From assembly GCA_964528095.1 (NCBI GenBank), contig CAZGSG010000322.1, positions 1 to 6,849 of the forward strand: a stretch of 6,849 nt of DNA, given 5' to 3'. The translations under genes and the position numbers were made by a program. Source of the stretch: CAZGSG01 sp964528095 (GTDB lineage Bacteria; Bacteroidota; Bacteroidia; Chitinophagales; Chitinophagaceae). The notes under the pieces are model-generated. The model saw only the letters and a list, made by a program, of their open reading frames with translations, searched no databases and was not told the origin of the DNA. Shown here one piece after another: positions 5,685-6,849 of this stretch (the first letter of the stretch is position 1; every line of letters begins with the position of its first letter).

Positions 5685-6849
5685 ATGATGTTTGCATTTA
5701 AACGATTCCTTTTCCTTTGTATCAGCTTGCTGACAATTAGCGTGGGGTTTGCACAGAAGAAAGAAGTACCTAAGGGCTGGCATTTGCTTGATCAGAAGGA
5801 TAGCGGCTATTATGGAATAAGTATGGCAAAGGCCTATGATTTTGTTAAATCAAAAAATCTTAAAAGCACTCCTGTTATCGTAGCTGTGATCGATTCAGGT
5901 GTGGATACCCTGCATGAAGATCTGAAGCCGATCCTTTGGCGCAACGAAAAAGAAATTCCTGGCAATGGCATTGATGATGATAAGAATGGTTATATAGATG
6001 ATGTGTATGGATGGAATTTTCTCGGTGGCCGCGATGGCAGGAATGTGGAAAAAGATTCTTATGAGGCTGCGAGAGTTTACCATCAGCTAAAAAACAAATG
6101 GGGTGGTAAATCCGTATGGGAAGATTCGTTACCAAAAGAACAGGGCAAAGAATATGAAATGTGGTCGAAGGCAAAAAAAGATGTTATCGGCGTACCACAA
6201 CCGGCAGAGGATATCGATGAAATGAAAAAAGCATACCAGGAGATCCAGTTTGCCGATTCAATGATCACCATTGGCGACGCGGTGATCCGTAAAGAGCTCG
6301 CAAAAGAAGAATACACTTGTAAGGACCTCGGCGCTTATACCACAACCAATGAAATAGCGAAAAGAGTAAAGGCGATCATGCTGAACATCTGCAAGGAAAA
6401 TAATAAAGACGATATTTCCAATCTGGACCTGCTGGAAGACCTGGAAGGCCAGATCGGGCAACTGGAAAGCGAGATCGCCAAAGCAGATGCGGTTGACAAA
6501 GCACCAGAGGATTTCAGGAATAATATTGTAAAAGACAATTATAATGATATCAATGATAAGTTCTATGGTAATAACAACGTAATGGTGAGCAAGAGCGCTG
6601 CAATGCATGGAACACACGTATCAGGTATCATTGGTGCAGCCAGGAACAATGGCAAAGGAATGGATGGTGTGGCAGACAATGTACGGATCATGATGGTACG
6701 TGCGGTACCCGATGGTGATGAGCACGATAAAGATATCGCACTGGCCATACGCTATGCAGTAGACAACGGAACCAAAGTGAACAATATGAGATTTGGACAA
6801 GGGTTTTCCCCAGAAAAGAAATTGGTGGACGATGCCGGCAAAAACGCCG
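5685..6849 (+). CDS. Secreted S8 (subtilisin-like) serine peptidase, N-terminal part; 3' end missing
   Basis: The frame is open from ATG 5685 (a second ATG at 5688 is equally possible) to the right edge, giving 388 residues without a stop. Residues 1-23 form a signal peptide (G-F-A then Q24), so the enzyme is exported. Catalytic Asp70 lies in V-A-V-I-D-S-G-V-D and catalytic His308 in M-H-G-T-H-V-S-G. The oxyanion Asn and catalytic Ser fall beyond the window. The segment N-G-I-D-D-D-K-N-G-Y-I-D-D (94-106) leading to Y-G-W-N-F is typical of bacterial S8 peptidases. Asp and His are 238 positions apart, against 32 in subtilisin BPN', because of an insert of about 200 mostly charged, probably helical residues (about 115-300); such inserts occur in Bacteroidota members. 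Near the edge the substrate-groove motif usually read as I-N-M-S-F-G is N-N-M-R-F-G, with other odd residues after it; this may be sequence error. Targets are unknown, and full-length members often carry a C-terminal secretion or fibronectin-like region that cannot be seen here. Confidence 0.9.
   Translation, partial: MMFAFKRFLFLCISLLTISVGFAQKKEVPKGWHLLDQKDSGYYGISMAKAYDFVKSKNLKSTPVIVAVIDSGVDTLHEDLKPILWRNEKEIPGNGIDDDKNGYIDDVYGWNFLGGRDGRNVEKDSYEAARVYHQLKNKWGGKSVWEDSLPKEQGKEYEMWSKAKKDVIGVPQPAEDIDEMKKAYQEIQFADSMITIGDAVIRKELAKEEYTCKDLGAYTTTNEIAKRVKAIMLNICKENNKDDISNLDLLEDLEGQIGQLESEIAKADAVDKAPEDFRNNIVKDNYNDINDKFYGNNNVMVSKSAAMHGTHVSGIIGAARNNGKGMDGVADNVRIMMVRAVPDGDEHDKDIALAIRYAVDNGTKVNNMRFGQGFSPEKKLVDDAGKNA

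Noticed and set aside
5875..6748. Several minus-strand open frames opposite the protease gene
   Set aside because: The + strand carries an unbroken S8 peptidase frame with signal peptide and catalytic motifs; the reverse frames have Ser/Ile/His-rich shadow composition.
1..6849. A new defence, mobile or biosynthetic system
   Set aside because: All six genes are recognisable housekeeping, envelope or secreted types on one strand with no transposase, integrase, nuclease, reverse transcriptase, phage or biosynthetic core gene.

Overview
The window reads as part of a Bacteroidota chromosome, most likely from the Chitinophagaceae or a close relative. Reasons: there are no clear Shine-Dalgarno sites; promoter-like sites match the Bacteroidota consensus (TTG, about 19 bp, TAnnTTTG); signal peptides end in 'FAQ'; one lipoprotein has a mature end starting C-Q-K-E; one outer-membrane protein combines a PorT-like barrel, thrombospondin type 3 repeats and an OmpA domain; and one S8 peptidase has the long insert seen in this phylum. 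The genus cannot be fixed from the sequence alone.

Layout: all six genes lie on the + strand and fill nearly the whole window. (1) 3-248 is the C-terminal end of a Ppx/GppA-type phosphatase, cut by the left edge. (2) 393-1208 is panB, first enzyme of the pantothenate branch, preceded by an AT-rich inverted repeat. (3) After a spacer with overlapping palindromes and a good promoter, 1374-2267 encodes a probable surface lipoprotein with two copies of one domain. (4) 2354-3877 is an ALDH7-family dehydrogenase (alpha-aminoadipate semialdehyde / piperideine-6-carboxylate dehydrogenase type). (5) 4038-5540 is an OmpA-family outer-membrane protein, closed by a strong intrinsic terminator at 5570-5605. 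(6) 5685 to the right edge is a secreted subtilisin-like protease truncated before its catalytic serine.

The genes do not form an evident pathway or operon. Spacers are 86 to 165 bp, so most genes are probably separate transcription units: two cytoplasmic metabolic enzymes, a nucleotide/polyphosphate phosphatase, and three envelope or secreted proteins. I see no tRNA, rRNA, CRISPR array, insertion sequence, integrase, toxin-antitoxin pair or defence cluster.

No new multi-gene system was found. The points most worth checking are the nested palindromes at 1265-1316, the inverted repeat at 282-362, the two-domain lipoprotein with a possible surface-export signal, the Asp-to-Ser change in the OmpA peptidoglycan-binding site, the large insert in the protease, and signs that both window ends carry sequencing errors, as if the window were one short contig.
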